Shown here: positions 1-10,790 of the stretch, piece by piece
Layout: each line of letters opens with the position of its first letter
How positions within the stretch are numbered: the stretch's first letter is position 1
DNA from: Amanita rubescens
Taxonomy: Eukaryota; Basidiomycota; Agaricomycetes; Agaricales; Amanitaceae
Assembly (NCBI GenBank): GCA_015039365.1
Contig: WION01000034.1
Location: forward strand, 124,001-188,000
Direction: 5' to 3'
DNA: 64,000 nucleotides
Notes under the pieces: generated by a model
The model's input: only the letters and a program-made list of their open reading frames with translations
What the model was told of the DNA's origin: nothing
Database searches by the model: none
Position numbers and translations under genes: made by a program

Positions 1-2
1 GT

Positions 3-3000
3 ACTATTGATACTGTACCGGTAATACCATCTAATGTACCGATTGTATACCCTACACCAAGAAGATCTACGGATCTTCGAAATTTATATTATTTTGATGC
101 CAATATGCGTGAAAACTTAAGTAATCATCAAAGAATAGCTCGTCTTTATGATCAAAATCATATAGATGAACTTTATAATCAATATAACTTGGATGAATTC
201 ATAATAGAAGAAAACAATCGTAGACGTGCTAATGTTATTAACATTGGACATCTTCAAGATCCATATAATCTACCTTGTAGTAAATCACCTTCTTGCAAAT
301 GTCCTGAATGTTATAAAAACAATAAAGGACTTACAATATGGATGTGTGACTCAGGTGCATCACATCATTTTACCGCACACTTAGAAGACTTTGTCAGCTA
401 TAAAAAATATGAAGTTCCTACTTCAGTATTTACAGCTGATAATCAAGCAGATATATTAGGTATAGGGACTGTGATTTTGGATCACACTCTTAAAAATGGT
501 TCGGTTTCAAGATTGAAACTTTATCCAGTCCTCCATATGCCAAGTGCCACACTACGACTAATAAGCAATGGAACATTGTGTAAACAAGGTTTTATTGCAA
601 AACAAGATAATGATAGGATTTCTTTCTACAGAGAAGGCTCTGAAAACGCATCACTGGAAGGATTTCCAGGAGATGGTAACGAAACATTAATGTGGACAGA
701 AGGTCAAATAATTAAACCTTCAAATTATAAATTAATGATGACCACTATTAATGTTGTTGGATATGAAATTTGGCATCAACGGATGGGTCATCCTAGCCAA
801 CAAATATTGAAATTAGGCTCTAAAAACTTAGAGGGTTTCCCTCCCTTGACAATTCCTAAAAACTTAGAACCTTGTAACGGTTGTCTAAAAGGAAAAGCTA
901 TTTCACAAAGCTTTCCTCTTTCAGAAAAACGTGCTACCCAACCCTTTGAACGTATACACTGTGACTTGATGACTTTTCCTATACAATCTTATCATAAACA
1001 AAAATATTTACTCGTAATATTTGATGATTGTACATCACATGTATGGGTAAAACCATTACAGAAAAAGTCTAACGTCGCTGTAGTATTTGAAGGTTGGCAC
1101 AAACAAATATACAACCAATATGGATATAACATAAAAATCGTTCGTTCCGATCGAGGGGGCGAATTTATGTCCACCAATATACAAGATTACTTAACTGATG
1201 TAGGAATTATTCATGAAAAATCTACTCCATATATACATCAACAAAATGGAAAGGTTGAACGCATGAATAGAACACTTTGGGAAAAAAGTGAAGCATTGAG
1301 ATTACATGCTTCATGTCCTCAATCTTGGTGGAACTTTGCGATCGAAACTGCCGTACATGTTTATAATCGTACTCCACTTAGACGAACCAAATGGAAGACC
1401 CCTGTTGAAAATCTTACTGGAAAGAAACCTGATGTTTCTTACTTTAAGATATTCGGATCTAAAGCTTGGGTATTTATCCCACATGAATCGCGCGAAAATA
1501 AATTAACACCAAGGTCTGAAATAATGACCTTTATTGGATACGAACCGAATGCAAAAGCATACCGCTTCATGACGAATACAAATCAACTTCGAGTATCCAC
1601 CCAAGCTGAATTTGATGAAACCAAATTTCCAAGAGCCAAACCTCAAGATGAAAATTATACAAAAAACTTGGACCCTATCAGGCCTATTGAGCAGGATAAT
1701 TCTGAAAACTCAGATAAAAATATCTCTGATGGTAAACCAAATAATGAAGGAGATATTTCATCTGAACAGCAGCATTCAGATGATGATTTCTTTGATTTCA
1801 ACTTTGAAAATCATTCTAGTTCTGATTCATCAGATAATGATGATGATGACACTAAATGGGATGATAAATTAGAATCTTTCTTTGAAAAGAAAGATACATC
1901 TTCAAAAGACAAAGGTGCTGAATTAGATCAACCTACAGGTGTTGAATTAGATCTACCTGTACAAAGTCTTAAAGATAAACCTACTAAAGGAAAAGGCAAA
2001 GGAACTGCTAAAAAACCTGTAGAACCTACTCGAAGATCTGAAAGATCTAGAAAACCGGTTATACAGAAAGACAATGCTTATGGTAATAAAACACCATTAG
2101 AAATTGAAAAAGAAATTACAGAAGAACAAGATGTTGTTCGAGAATTGATTCAAGATCTTAAAGAAAATGATAAATCTGATCCAAGACTTGATGTTACAAT
2201 CAGATATTCTCTCAGATCTAAAATAAGACAACACATTGATAAAGTCAAATTACTTTATTCAACATTACACAATGCTCAAATTAATGAAATGTCAAGTCTC
2301 ATTAAAGAGCAAGGTAATGGTTTTCTGAATTACTTACTCGCACAAGCAATTCCTGCCATTAATATCTCAAGAGATAATATCAGAGATTATCAATATAAAG
2401 ATATTCAAAAAGTCAAAATTGCTGATCCCAAATCTTATGAACAATGGGAAATAGCAATGAATGATGAAATGAAATCATTGAATGATAGAAAAATCTGGGA
2501 GCTTGCAGAATTACCTCATAATCGTACACCTATTAAATGTAGATGGGTATACGATATTAAATCTGACGGTCGAAAAAAGGCTCGACTTGTCGCCAAAGGA
2601 TTTTCTCAAAGACCTGGACTTGACTATGATGAAACGTTTTCGCCAGTGGCAAGATATGAAACGATTCGCCTTTTGTTAGCAATATCTGTGCTAGAAAAAT
2701 GGGATATTGAAGCACTAGATGTTAAAACAGCCTTTTTGTACGGAGATCTCGAAGCGGATATCTATATGCAACAACCAGAAGGTTATGTAGTCAAAGGTCA
2801 AGAACAAAAAGTTTACCAACTTAAAAAGGCAATATATGGACTTAAACAAGCCTCATATGCCTGGAATAAACAAGCTAATAAATCCTTAGAGGATTTAGGA
2901 TTTATACGCTGTTTATCTGATTCTGGCGTATACGTCAGAAGAGAAGACGACACTATAATAGTGTGTATAGTATATGTCGATGATATGCTTTTCATGGGTG

Positions 3001-4136
3001 ACAATACACCAGAAATTCATAAAGTTAAAAATGCTTTTATGAAGAAATGGGAATGTCACGATCTTGGAAAAGTTAAAGAATACTTAGGTATGCAAATCAA
3101 TTACAATAAGAACATGGGTACTCTTATTATTGATCAACATGCATACGCTAAAAAAGTTGTAACAAGATTTGGTTTAGAAAATTGTAAACCAACTCGTACA
3201 CCTTTACCAACAGGATATATTCCAACTGCTGCTACAAAAGAATGTACAGCAGAAATGCGATCATATTTTCAACAAATAATAGGATCGTTATTATATCTTG
3301 CATTAGGAACAAGACCTGATATTACTTATCAAGTAATATTAATGTCTCAGTTTTGTGCAAATCCAAACGAAGAACACATACAGAAAGCATTATACATAGT
3401 ACGCTATGTTAATACCACAGTACAAACTAAAATAGTTTATAATGGTTTAAACAAAGAAGGCTTTGTAGCCTTTACTGATGCTGACTGGGGTGCTGACAAG
3501 ATTACAAGAAAATCTGTCACTGGATATATAGTAAAACTCGCAGGAGGTGCTATATCATGGGTTTCACGAAAACAAAAAGTAGTGGCACTGTCTTCAACTG
3601 AAGCAGAATACATGTCAATGTCTGATACATCAAGACAAATAGTTTGGATTGAGTCACTTATGAGTGAACTTGATTTTCCAATTAAAACTATTTTCTTATG
3701 TTGTGATAATCAAGGTGCAATGTTCTTAGCCAGTAACCCTGCACAAGAACATCGTTCAAAACATATTGATATAAGATTCCACTACATTAGAGAATGTGTC
3801 GAAAGTGAGAAAATAAAACTCACATACATTCCTACAAATGAACAAGTTGCGGATATAATGACCAAAAATCTACCATATTCAAAATTTGTAATATTCCGAA
3901 TGAAGATGGGATTAATCCTTGATGATAGTCAAATATCATTAACCAATCATATTAAGGCATCACAAACTTTTGCTAATTATATTAAAAGTAAAACCCTTAA
4001 TAAGTCCCCAGGACAACATAGTAAAATATTTGAAAGAATTCAAGATCTTGAAGTGCGAGGATATCTTGAAGAAATCTTTAAATACTATGAAAGAGAAAAT
4101 GATAAATTGACTACTCTTTTGAAAGCTAATAAATAA
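3..4136 (+). CDS. Copia gag-pol polyprotein (5'-partial)
   Basis: The frame is open to the window edge; the first in-frame ATG is at 105, but the true start lies upstream. Counting from that ATG, an aspartic protease motif CDSGASHH begins at residue 81. A gag-pre-integrase zinc motif (HxxxGH...CxxC) lies near 225-262. The integrase core follows near 280-440, with HCDLM, RSDRGGEF and GKVERMN holding the D,D,E residues. An acidic, Ser-rich linker precedes reverse transcriptase (about 770-1030), whose YVDD catalytic box is near 956. RNase H (about 1120-1240) has TDADWG, STEAEY and CCDNQGA. No stop or frameshift interrupts it, so the pol part may be functional. About 60 residues extend beyond the usual VADIMTK end of Copia RNase H, with a coiled-coil look. 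Family assignment is secure; activity is inference. Confidence 0.93.
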   Translation, partial: TIDTVPVIPSNVPIVYPTPRRSTDLRNLYYFDANMRENLSNHQRIARLYDQNHIDELYNQYNLDEFIIEENNRRRANVINIGHLQDPYNLPCSKSPSCKCPECYKNNKGLTIWMCDSGASHHFTAHLEDFVSYKKYEVPTSVFTADNQADILGIGTVILDHTLKNGSVSRLKLYPVLHMPSATLRLISNGTLCKQGFIAKQDNDRISFYREGSENASLEGFPGDGNETLMWTEGQIIKPSNYKLMMTTINVVGYEIWHQRMGHPSQQILKLGSKNLEGFPPLTIPKNLEPCNGCLKGKAISQSFPLSEKRATQPFERIHCDLMTFPIQSYHKQKYLLVIFDDCTSHVWVKPLQKKSNVAVVFEGWHKQIYNQYGYNIKIVRSDRGGEFMSTNIQDYLTDVGIIHEKSTPYIHQQNGKVERMNRTLWEKSEALRLHASCPQSWWNFAIETAVHVYNRTPLRRTKWKTPVENLTGKKPDVSYFKIFGSKAWVFIPHESRENKLTPRSEIMTFIGYEPNAKAYRFMTNTNQLRVSTQAEFDETKFPRAKPQDENYTKNLDPIRPIEQDNSENSDKNISDGKPNNEGDISSEQQHSDDDFFDFNFENHSSSDSSDNDDDDTKWDDKLESFFEKKDTSSKDKGAELDQPTGVELDLPVQSLKDKPTKGKGKGTAKKPVEPTRRSERSRKPVIQKDNAYGNKTPLEIEKEITEEQDVVRELIQDLKENDKSDPRLDVTIRYSLRSKIRQHIDKVKLLYSTLHNAQINEMSSLIKEQGNGFLNYLLAQAIPAINISRDNIRDYQYKDIQKVKIADPKSYEQWEIAMNDEMKSLNDRKIWELAELPHNRTPIKCRWVYDIKSDGRKKARLVAKGFSQRPGLDYDETFSPVARYETIRLLLAISVLEKWDIEALDVKTAFLYGDLEADIYMQQPEGYVVKGQEQKVYQLKKAIYGLKQASYAWNKQANKSLEDLGFIRCLSDSGVYVRREDDTIIVCIVYVDDMLFMGDNTPEIHKVKNAFMKKWECHDLGKVKEYLGMQINYNKNMGTLIIDQHAYAKKVVTRFGLENCKPTRTPLPTGYIPTAATKECTAEMRSYFQQIIGSLLYLALGTRPDITYQVILMSQFCANPNEEHIQKALYIVRYVNTTVQTKIVYNGLNKEGFVAFTDADWGADKITRKSVTGYIVKLAGGAISWVSRKQKVVALSSTEAEYMSMSDTSRQIVWIESLMSELDFPIKTIFLCCDNQGAMFLASNPAQEHRSKHIDIRFHYIRECVESEKIKLTYIPTNEQVADIMTKNLPYSKFVIFRMKMGLILDDSQISLTNHIKASQTFANYIKSKTLNKSPGQHSKIFERIQDLEVRGYLEEIFKYYERENDKLTTLLKANK

Positions 4137-4260
4137 CTTAGCGAAGGGGAGTGTTGAACTTATAATATACGATATACATACAGTATATAGTAAATATAAG
4201 TGATATCATTAGTTTACACTAACTAATGTAATAACGCTCAGTTACTTACTCGTCTCTCAA

Positions 4261-4485
4261 CCAATCATAATAGTGGATGATTGAGTGTGAGATAATATAT
4301 TGACATGAGAATATATTCGACATATTCTCATACTCATCTACCAATCATAATAGTGGATGATTGATGATGAGAACATATTCTGACATGAGAATATCCTAGC
4401 GATATTCTCATAAGATCATCCAATCATAATAGTGGAACTATTGATGATGTGAATATATGTTGACATGAGAATAGAAGACATATAT
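4261..4485 (+). repeat. Three imperfect ~80-bp tandem repeats inside the LTR
   Basis: The string CCAATCATAATAGTGGA recurs at 4261, 4341 and 4420. Each copy is followed by TTGA and then by a GACATGAGAATA segment. Direct repeats in the U3 part of LTRs often act as enhancer modules; that role is inference here. Confidence 0.75.
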
Positions 4486-4681
4486 ACGTTATGGTTATCG
4501 ACCTATCACATTGAAGATTGATAATGTGATGAGTCAGTCAATATAATTGATGAGTCAAGTGCTGCGCAAAGCTATGTATTGCTGTACAATAGCTGTGCAT
4601 TGCTGTGGAATGACGCCTTATGAGTCAAATACCCTTGACTCATACTGATAAGACTCTTTGTACTTATTTGTAGTTTAGTAG

Positions 4682-4688
4682 TATATAA
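4682..4688 (+). promoter_or_regulatory. Probable LTR TATA box
   Basis: TATATAA lies downstream of the internal repeats and about 170 bp before the LTR end, a sensible place for the U3 promoter of a Copia LTR. Confidence 0.45.
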
Positions 4689-4856
4689 GCTGTACTCTAG
4701 TAGCGTCAATCCTCATCCTATTATCCTCTCTACTGTCTACTGTTGAGCCCCAGCTCCAGTAAGCTTTTAACAACTCCACACCACACTCGGTAAGTAGTAC
4801 ATTCTATGTACTAGACTGCGCTGCTCGCTAGGGATTTGTTACCCCTAGTTTCAACA

Positions 4857-5464
4857 GTCGGTTCGCAAGGGTCCCCCCTGGTGCCTTAGAGGCTCACTTT
4901 TTTATGCCTTACAACCTCCTTCTATGCACGCTCTTCCCTTCTAATGCTGATTTCATGGTTGCACTATATCCGCGAACTTCCAGTTCACCCGCCGAATCAA
5001 CGTTTATGTACGAGGTCATATATGGAGACCCGGGCAAACCGGTTCTCGTACTACAGCCAAATGCTCCTGGGAACCTTCGATATCGTTCTAAGCGTGCGGC
5101 ATCGGACCACCAGATTCGGGCTCGCATGACGAAATTATCTGGTCGGTACTATCCAAGTCATCGCATATCTTAAACCTAACTAATTTTACTTGCAGTTAGC
5201 TGTCCAATGCCTGTCCTATACGGTATCAGCGCAATGGGAACGCGACTCTGTTTCTACACAAAGCCCCGTGATGAGGCTATCCTTCCGCAACAAATTCTAG
5301 CTGACCCTGGGATGACGACAGACACAGCACCCCTAGAGCGATGGAATTGTGATGTTCTCGAGCGTGAGGGAGCGAAACAGTTACGACGTGTGGTGAAGGA
5401 GATTAAGGCTGAAGTTCGAAATGGTTCTGAGAAGAAAAAGAAAGAAAAAGTGGACGAGATCTAG
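4857..5464 (+). pseudogene. 5'-truncated basidiomycete gene next to the LTR
   Basis: Two coding pieces can be joined. A frame open from the LTR edge reads to 5141. A 54-nt intron (GTCGGT...TTGCAG, with CTAAC before the acceptor) follows, and 5196-5464 encodes the C-terminus. The second exon contains PVLYGISAMGTRLCFY and ERWNCDVLEREG, then a Lys-rich end. I recall that combination from uncharacterised Agaricomycete proteins but know no function. The 5' part of the gene is absent where the retrotransposon stops, so insertion of the element probably removed or displaced it. It could instead be an intact short gene; the phase-consistent intron shows it was once a spliced gene. Confidence 0.45.
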
Positions 5465-6371
5465 AGGTTTGAGTCCTTTTGTGACTACAACATGCACTGT
5501 TTGACGTCATAATTACTTTGCTAAGGTTAATTAGTCAGCATACTGACCAGCCATTCTCCCTCATCACGAGTCTCGCTGTTATATTCTCGCTTTCTTTGTG
5601 TAGCTGGAAACATCCCCAACTAAATGAGTATGGCATAATTCTTGTGACTGTGCAGGCGAATTCGGAGGGCGTCTCATGATGATTTTATGATCGTCGGCAG
5701 TGTATGGATGTTCAAGCTGTTTCTTGCCAGGATCGAGAACGAAACTTTCCGAGTGCGGCATATAATTTTTGTTCTTTATTTACGAAAATTGTACAATCGA
5801 CCAAAGCCGTTCTCGACGGAGACGAACATTTAGCTTCCTCAAAACGGAACTTCTAAGCGCTCTTCTAAGACGCCACTAGGAATTGAATTACCTCATCCGT
5901 TCGCACTTGCTATTAATACTATTTTCCCACCTCTAAATCCAGTTGCGTGTTATGCGGCTCAGATCTTCCCAGATTTGTCGCGGCTCATTTTAACGTTCAA
6001 GTCCAAGATATCTGCTTATATATACTTAACTATGCCAGTTTAGCTAGATTCATCTCCCGGTGCTATGAAGGGACCATCAAATTGGCACATCGTTTTGAGA
6101 TATAGGTACATACGTGAGATAGACAAAGGGAAATACAAATATATTCCGAATTCGGATACGAAGGCCAAAAATGAAATTGGAAAGACGTCTGCTGCACTAC
6201 ATTCCTGACACGCCATCTATACACGAACCGAACCAATTAGAGAGCGGGATATGGTGTTAAACGGAAGCCAGAAACACGGGCATCGCATTTGGAGTGGCGA
6301 TGAAACAGGTGATTAAGAATAGAGGATATATCGCGCACCAGATGTGGGGCCTCTCAAAACCCCGTTCATGG
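5465..6371. other. Intergenic, no gene seen
   Basis: About 900 bp between the truncated gene and the stop of seven-TM gene A. Only short frames without family-like motifs are present on either strand. Confidence 0.4.
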
Positions 6372-7408
6372 TCATGCAGTCGGCAGAGCACGTTCGATCG
6401 TAGAGTCACCGATGGATGTAGGCAGCTCCGCCTTTGGTTCAACCCTATTTTGCGCCACCCGTAGCAATATAAGATTGTAAGCGACTCCTGCGGTGGGAAA
6501 ATTCTGGGTACATGGATGAGTGACGGTAGCAGGATTTAACTCGTTTATGACATACAATACCGATCGCTATCACGAACCAATGATCGGGACTGAGAAACAC
6601 TGCGCAACAAGTTGCAATATTTATGAGGGTGTATAATAAACCTGATTCAGCAATAACACGAATTGCAAAACGGGTAAGGCGTCGAGAGACACTATATCTC
6701 CAGATTTGCAATATGATAGCAGCTTCAAGTTCCCTTGGGATTAGTATCATGGAACGAAGCACAATTTATTCACTCACACGTTGCATATATGTTTATGGCA
6801 ATGGTAGTGGCATAGTACGACGCCGTTATACCCTCAAGTTGGATTGCAACAGATCCTGTCACGAGACGGATACCAAAGTTCCAACTTGTCAACATGAGAA
6901 GACTTGATAGGTTGTATAGTAACAGGAGGAGGGGAAGTATGGCGACCCGCCATGACCTGTTGTAAACTGTCCAACAACGGAAGACCTGGTAACCTGTCAT
7001 GAGTATTACTAGTCTATTGACCTTGTTCATTCACAAACCAGGACTCCGTCGGTTACAATTGGTGAGAATAATGCTATAAATTCCTGCCAGCGAAGAGTTC
7101 AGTGACGACGATAATTAAATCGTTGAATCATGTACACCAATAAAAGTCGTGTACAACTTGTCGATACTGCGATTTTTAGAAATGTAGAACTCTGTAGAAT
7201 GCACAATAATGCTGAATTCTCCGATAGCGAGAGAAAAGAGGACGACGGTAATAATCAACAGTGGCCATTTGATGCCCTTGCGTAGTGTCCCGCCGTCGTC
7301 TGAAAAGACAAACCATCGCAGGCACAGTAGAAACGAGGCGAAATATGCACCCGTTACGAGTGATTGCGTGGTCAACGCAATGAGAAATACTTTGACGAAT
7401 GAGACCAT
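6372..7408 (-). CDS. Seven-transmembrane protein A (fungal family, unknown function)
   Basis: Five exons on the minus strand: 7408-7136, 7083-7039, 6985-6778, 6722-6556 and 6503-6372, giving 274 residues. The ATG at 7408 is chosen because paralogues B-E begin at the same place. The protein is a chain of hydrophobic spans: TM1 near 7-32 ending in CLRW.VFSDDG, TM2 near 42-68, a short exon-2 span, then FRCWTVYNRSWR followed by TM4, the YYATTIAINIYAT span, the ESGLLYT span, and a last span ending NLILLRVAQNR. Exon 2 is exactly 45 nt in all five copies. Such proteins are common and multi-cop(y) in Agaricomycetes but have no assigned role that I know of; the topology suggests a receptor-like or transport-like membrane protein. 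The reading frame is intact. Its upstream region resembles that of copy B. Confidence 0.8.
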
Positions 7409-8110
7409 TTCGAGTACGGTACCACTGGCATCTGAGCTGGTATTTGTACTTCTTGGGCGAACTGTTAGACTCAATCCTGGTAAAATAGGAGAATAACTTC
7501 TACCATTAGATATGTTCCGAGGTAGACTAGCCGCTCGTAAGCAATGATTGACAGGATTCCAGATGATCAACGATCCGTTAATCGATAATGGCCTCGGAAG
7601 CGCTGCGGGGTACTAAGTCTCGTTATGGCAGGAATGTTTACGCTCGCAAGGATCAAACTCAATCTGAACATTAGCTGTGATCTCTGTTCTAATACAATGT
7701 TCCTTATCTCTTTCCTCTAGGCGCAGGTGCGTGGGTTGGGAAAAAAGTGGGCGGCCACTAGTGGGTGATTGCAGAAGCATGAGGATGGCCAGAAGGTTTG
7801 TTCAGTCTTAGCCCGTTTGTTGACATACAAACGTCCTCATCTCCATTTGTACATGTCGTTTCATTCCGTCCTAGACGAAGAATGGAAACATATCATTATA
7901 AAAATATATCTTAGTGTACTTACGTTCAGAGCTGTGCCGTTCCGAAATGCCAGCTATACTCAGAAACGTGATGTGCACCTTTCAGAATCGTGACATCAAA
8001 CGTGTGCGGCGTAGTGAGAAGTTTGGCCTATAGTTCGACTAGAATCACGTGGAGAAACGGGCATGGGACGACTGGAAAGCAGTGTGAAAGACCAGCTGCG
8101 GTATTTTCTA
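7409..8110. other. Upstream region of seven-TM gene A
   Basis: No gene recognised. The first ~130 bp (around 7440-7540), including GATATGTTCC and GGTAGAC, match the region upstream of copy B (about 16940-17040), so duplication carried the promoter region along. Confidence 0.4.
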
Positions 8111-8440
8111 AAACAACAATTAATATCACTGTATGATAAGAGGGGATGAGCGTATACCTATTGGGTGTGGCTGTCGTTAAAGGTCTGGTTATACGTTCAT
8201 TCTTCACGTTGCTGGGGTATTGATACTGCGCTTGTTATCCCCGTCCCCGTTCGCCCCCTCTCCCAAACTCGTCAAACTCGATGATAGACTGCCCGCCGAC
8301 TTCACGCTGGTGCTTGAGGTATTCAAATCCCTCATTCGACTCCTCCTGCTACGCGACGCGCCACGTCCATTCCACTTTTCCTTACCTTCCAATCTGCTTT
8401 ACCCAAGGAGAGTCTCAAAGTCCCGATCGAGATAACCCTC
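8110..8440 (-). pseudogene. Duplicated gene fragment (copy 1 of 2), unidentified
   Basis: This block matches 19850-20200 in the same orientation. Both read on the minus strand as EGY.DRDF.TL, then KEKWNG, then ASRS, then DLNTSSTSV, and a Ser-rich end. In this copy a TAA follows FETLLG, so the frame is broken there. I do not recognise the parent protein. Copy 1 lies upstream of seven-TM gene A and copy 2 downstream of gene C, so it did not travel as one simple block with them. Confidence 0.4.
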
Positions 8441-8744
8441 GTACATGAGGGTGCCATGCACGGTTTGCATCCGTATGCCGTGACCGCCTGGATGTACTCA
8501 CAGTGGTCGCATTGAAAGGCTGAGAGGGATGGGGAACGGAATTGGAGGACGCGTGACAAAACACGTACACGTGGGAAATGCCAAAAGGAACGGTGTAGTG
8601 GAGGTGAGTTTTAGCACCGGGACTTTACCTGTCTCGTACGTTATTCCACTCGCACTGGGTATCTACCTCATATGTCCATCGACCGAACAAGTTCAAATCA
8701 GCAGAACCGTGATAACTGAACGGATTGTTTAAGGAACGCACGTT

Positions 8745-9319
8745 CGATCATGACGCACACTTCGCTTCAATATCATAAGTAGCTTCATGAAGTTCAATAC
8801 GGTGAGGCTTCTGTGGCATTGCCAGAGTCAGCGTTTTCCAAAACCAGCGTGACTGATCTGCATCGAAGGTCCAACTTTGCCCCGCTGGATTTGACATTCG
8901 ATCATCACCCACACTTCGCATCAATCACAAGAAGCTTCATGAAGCTCAATACGGTGAGGTTTCTGTGGCATTTCAGCGTTTTCCAAAACCAGCGTGACCG
9001 ATCTGCGCCGAAGGTCCAACTTTGCCCCGCTGGATTTGACATTCGATCATCACCCACACTTTGCATCAATCATAAGAAGCTTCATGAAGCTCAATACGGT
9101 GAGGCTTCTGTGGCATTTCAGCGTTTTCCAAAACCGGCGTGACCGATCTGCACCGAAGGTCCAACTTTGCCCCGCTGGATTTGACATTCGATCATCACCC
9201 ACACTTCGCATCAATCACAAGTAGCTTCATGAAGTTCAATACGGTGAGGCTTCTGTGCCTTTTCCCAAACTACGTGACCGATCTACACCAAAGATCCGAC
9301 TTTGCCCCGCTGGATTGCA
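8745..9319. repeat. ~145-bp tandem repeat, about four copies
   Basis: Equivalent positions (GAAG[CT]TCAATACGGTGAG) fall at 8789, 8941, 9086 and 9231. Spacings are 152, 145 and 145 bp; the first interval carries about 7 extra bases. Each unit contains the palindrome AGCTTCATGAAGCT or a one-base variant. Copies differ at few positions, so the array is young. Read-through frames of about 70-110 residues arise because 145 is not a multiple of three and no frame is kept across units; they are probably not genes. Confidence 0.85.
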
Positions 9320-9392
9320 CTAGATTGGTCACTATTCCGTGACTTGCTCAGTGACCTGTAACTGGATAGATCAATAAGGAATTAGTGAAAGG

Positions 9393-9400
9393 TATATAAT
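9393..9400 (+). promoter_or_regulatory. TATA-like box of the 9477 gene
   Basis: TATATAAT lies 77-84 bp before the ATG at 9477 and just after the 145-bp array. Position and sequence fit a fungal core promoter. Confidence 0.4.
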
Positions 9401-9476
9401 CGCGCCCAGTCAGAGAGCTCTTCTAAGCCAAGACGTTGGTTTTCAGCCGAGTAAAACTACCACTACCAAGCACGCT

Positions 9477-10790
9477 ATGAGCATAACCTCCTATCCTCGT
9501 CTGACCAATGATAGGTCATTGAAGGAGTTTGACCCATCCGATTTTTCTTTTGGCCGTTCTGTTGTCCCAGTCCCCAACAAAAACAAGTTACCCCGGAAGG
9601 ATAAGCTCGGTGAGCCAGTTTCTCAACAATCTAACCAATTATGTAATCACACCATTTGTTTTTTAAAGGTTTTGAATACGCAGAGCACTGTTTCATCGGA
9701 GACGCAATCACCCTGACTCTTGCGAAAGACCAGAAAGTCGCGGCTTCCGACTACCCACTTCCGGTCGGTAGCAACCTGAACCTGACGTATGGTCAGATCG
9801 ACGGTCTTGCCGGTGATTTTTACGGGACCTACGAGCCAATTAGCGATGGGAAAGACGCACAGGAACAGTCAACGCGCTTCGTGAGCGCTTGGAATTCGCT
9901 AGCAAATGGTGGACCACGCCTGCCCCAGGAAGCGCTAGACATTCTTTCTGTGTTGCAGACCGAGGTCAATGCAGTCAATAACGCTCTCGAACATCATCAA
10001 GATCCATCCATCGCTTACTCTGAGCTTCCAGACATGACTTGGAAGTTCGAACAGCTCACCTTCGGTCGAACAGATATTCCTGGATACCTCGGTCTTGCGT
10101 CGATCAATTGGGATCACTTTGGTCGTGACGCACACACCGTATACAATGCTGGCCATGCGACCGCACTGCAAAAAGCGGTCCATGGCGACTTGAAGGGTGC
10201 ATATGCGATGAACGCGTTCGCCGATCATTTCTTGGAGGACTCGTTCTCCGCAGGTCACCTTCGTACCCCTCGCAGACACCTACACTCGAAGGACCGCACA
10301 GCAGACATCTGCGCCAAGGTTCTTATTCTTTTTCTAACTATGATCAATCCTTACACGGCTTTAGTATATGCATGACGAGGATAATGCAATTGGTCTCAAC
10401 GTAACGAATCCAAACGGTGACAAATGGATGGCGTATGGGGACAAGCGCGCCCTTGATGAAGTTGACAAAAAGAACCTGGACCTCTGTGTACAGGCAGTTC
10501 AAGCGTCTGCAGACGAAATCTACAAAGCTTTTAGCACCCGGATCGCCCCGAAATCGTCCAACTATGCGGCATGGAACTATGCGCCAACGCTATTGTCCGC
10601 AGCAGGCCCTCAGGCGCTAGCTCCACTCTTCGAGCTTATTAAGGGAGAGCTCGAGAGACGTAGGGTAATCACGCATAGGAGGATCTGGGATTTCACGACG
10701 GATTATTGGTTTTGGGCCACGGCACTTGAATGCAAGTTGAGCGGCTTATGGAATTACCCAATTACCCTTCAGCTTCCTCCCTCAAAGTAG
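9477..10790 (+). CDS. Metal-hydrolase-like protein (phospholipase C / P1-nuclease-like)
   Basis: Three exons, 9477-9609, 9669-10318 and 10365-10790, give 402 residues. The splice joins restore KLGFEYAEHCFIGD and DICAKYMHDEDN; intron 2 has CTAAC before its acceptor but a weak GTTCTT donor. Residues about 190-245 are rich in spaced metal-ligand candidates: HFGRDAHTVYNAGH and, about 35 residues on, ADHFLEDSFSAGH. Spaced His/Asp clusters of this kind occur in zinc-dependent phospholipase C and S1/P1 nucleases, so a metal-dependent phosphoesterase role is plausible. The match is by motif style only, and no signal peptide is evident at the N-terminus, unlike secreted members. The frame is intact. 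It is the only unduplicated complete gene among the seven-TM copies. Confidence 0.6.

Larger units (their letters stand above)
1..4856 (+). mobile_element. Ty1/Copia LTR retrotransposon, 3' portion
   Basis: The element enters from the left edge and ends with its 3' LTR. It carries a long pol reading frame, a purine-rich tract (GCGAAGGGGAG, 4141-4151) directly before the LTR, and an LTR that starts TGTTGAA and ends TTCAACA. Domain order protease-integrase-RT-RNase H is that of Ty1/Copia (Pseudoviridae-type) elements. The 5' LTR and most of gag lie outside the window, so target-site duplication and LTR identity cannot be judged. Its base composition is much richer in A+T than the rest of the window. 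Confidence 0.95.
4152..4856 (+). repeat. 3' LTR of the Copia element
   Basis: About 705 bp bounded by TGTTGAA and its reverse complement TTCAACA, giving the usual TG...CA ends. It begins one base after the polypurine tract. The five bases after it (GTCGG) would be half of the target-site duplication, but the other half lies outside the window. It carries internal repeats and a TATA-like box. Confidence 0.88.

Noticed and set aside
8745..9319. CRISPR-like array
   Set aside because: Units of about 145 bp are contiguous, with no unique spacers, and the organism is a eukaryote. It is an ordinary tandem repeat.
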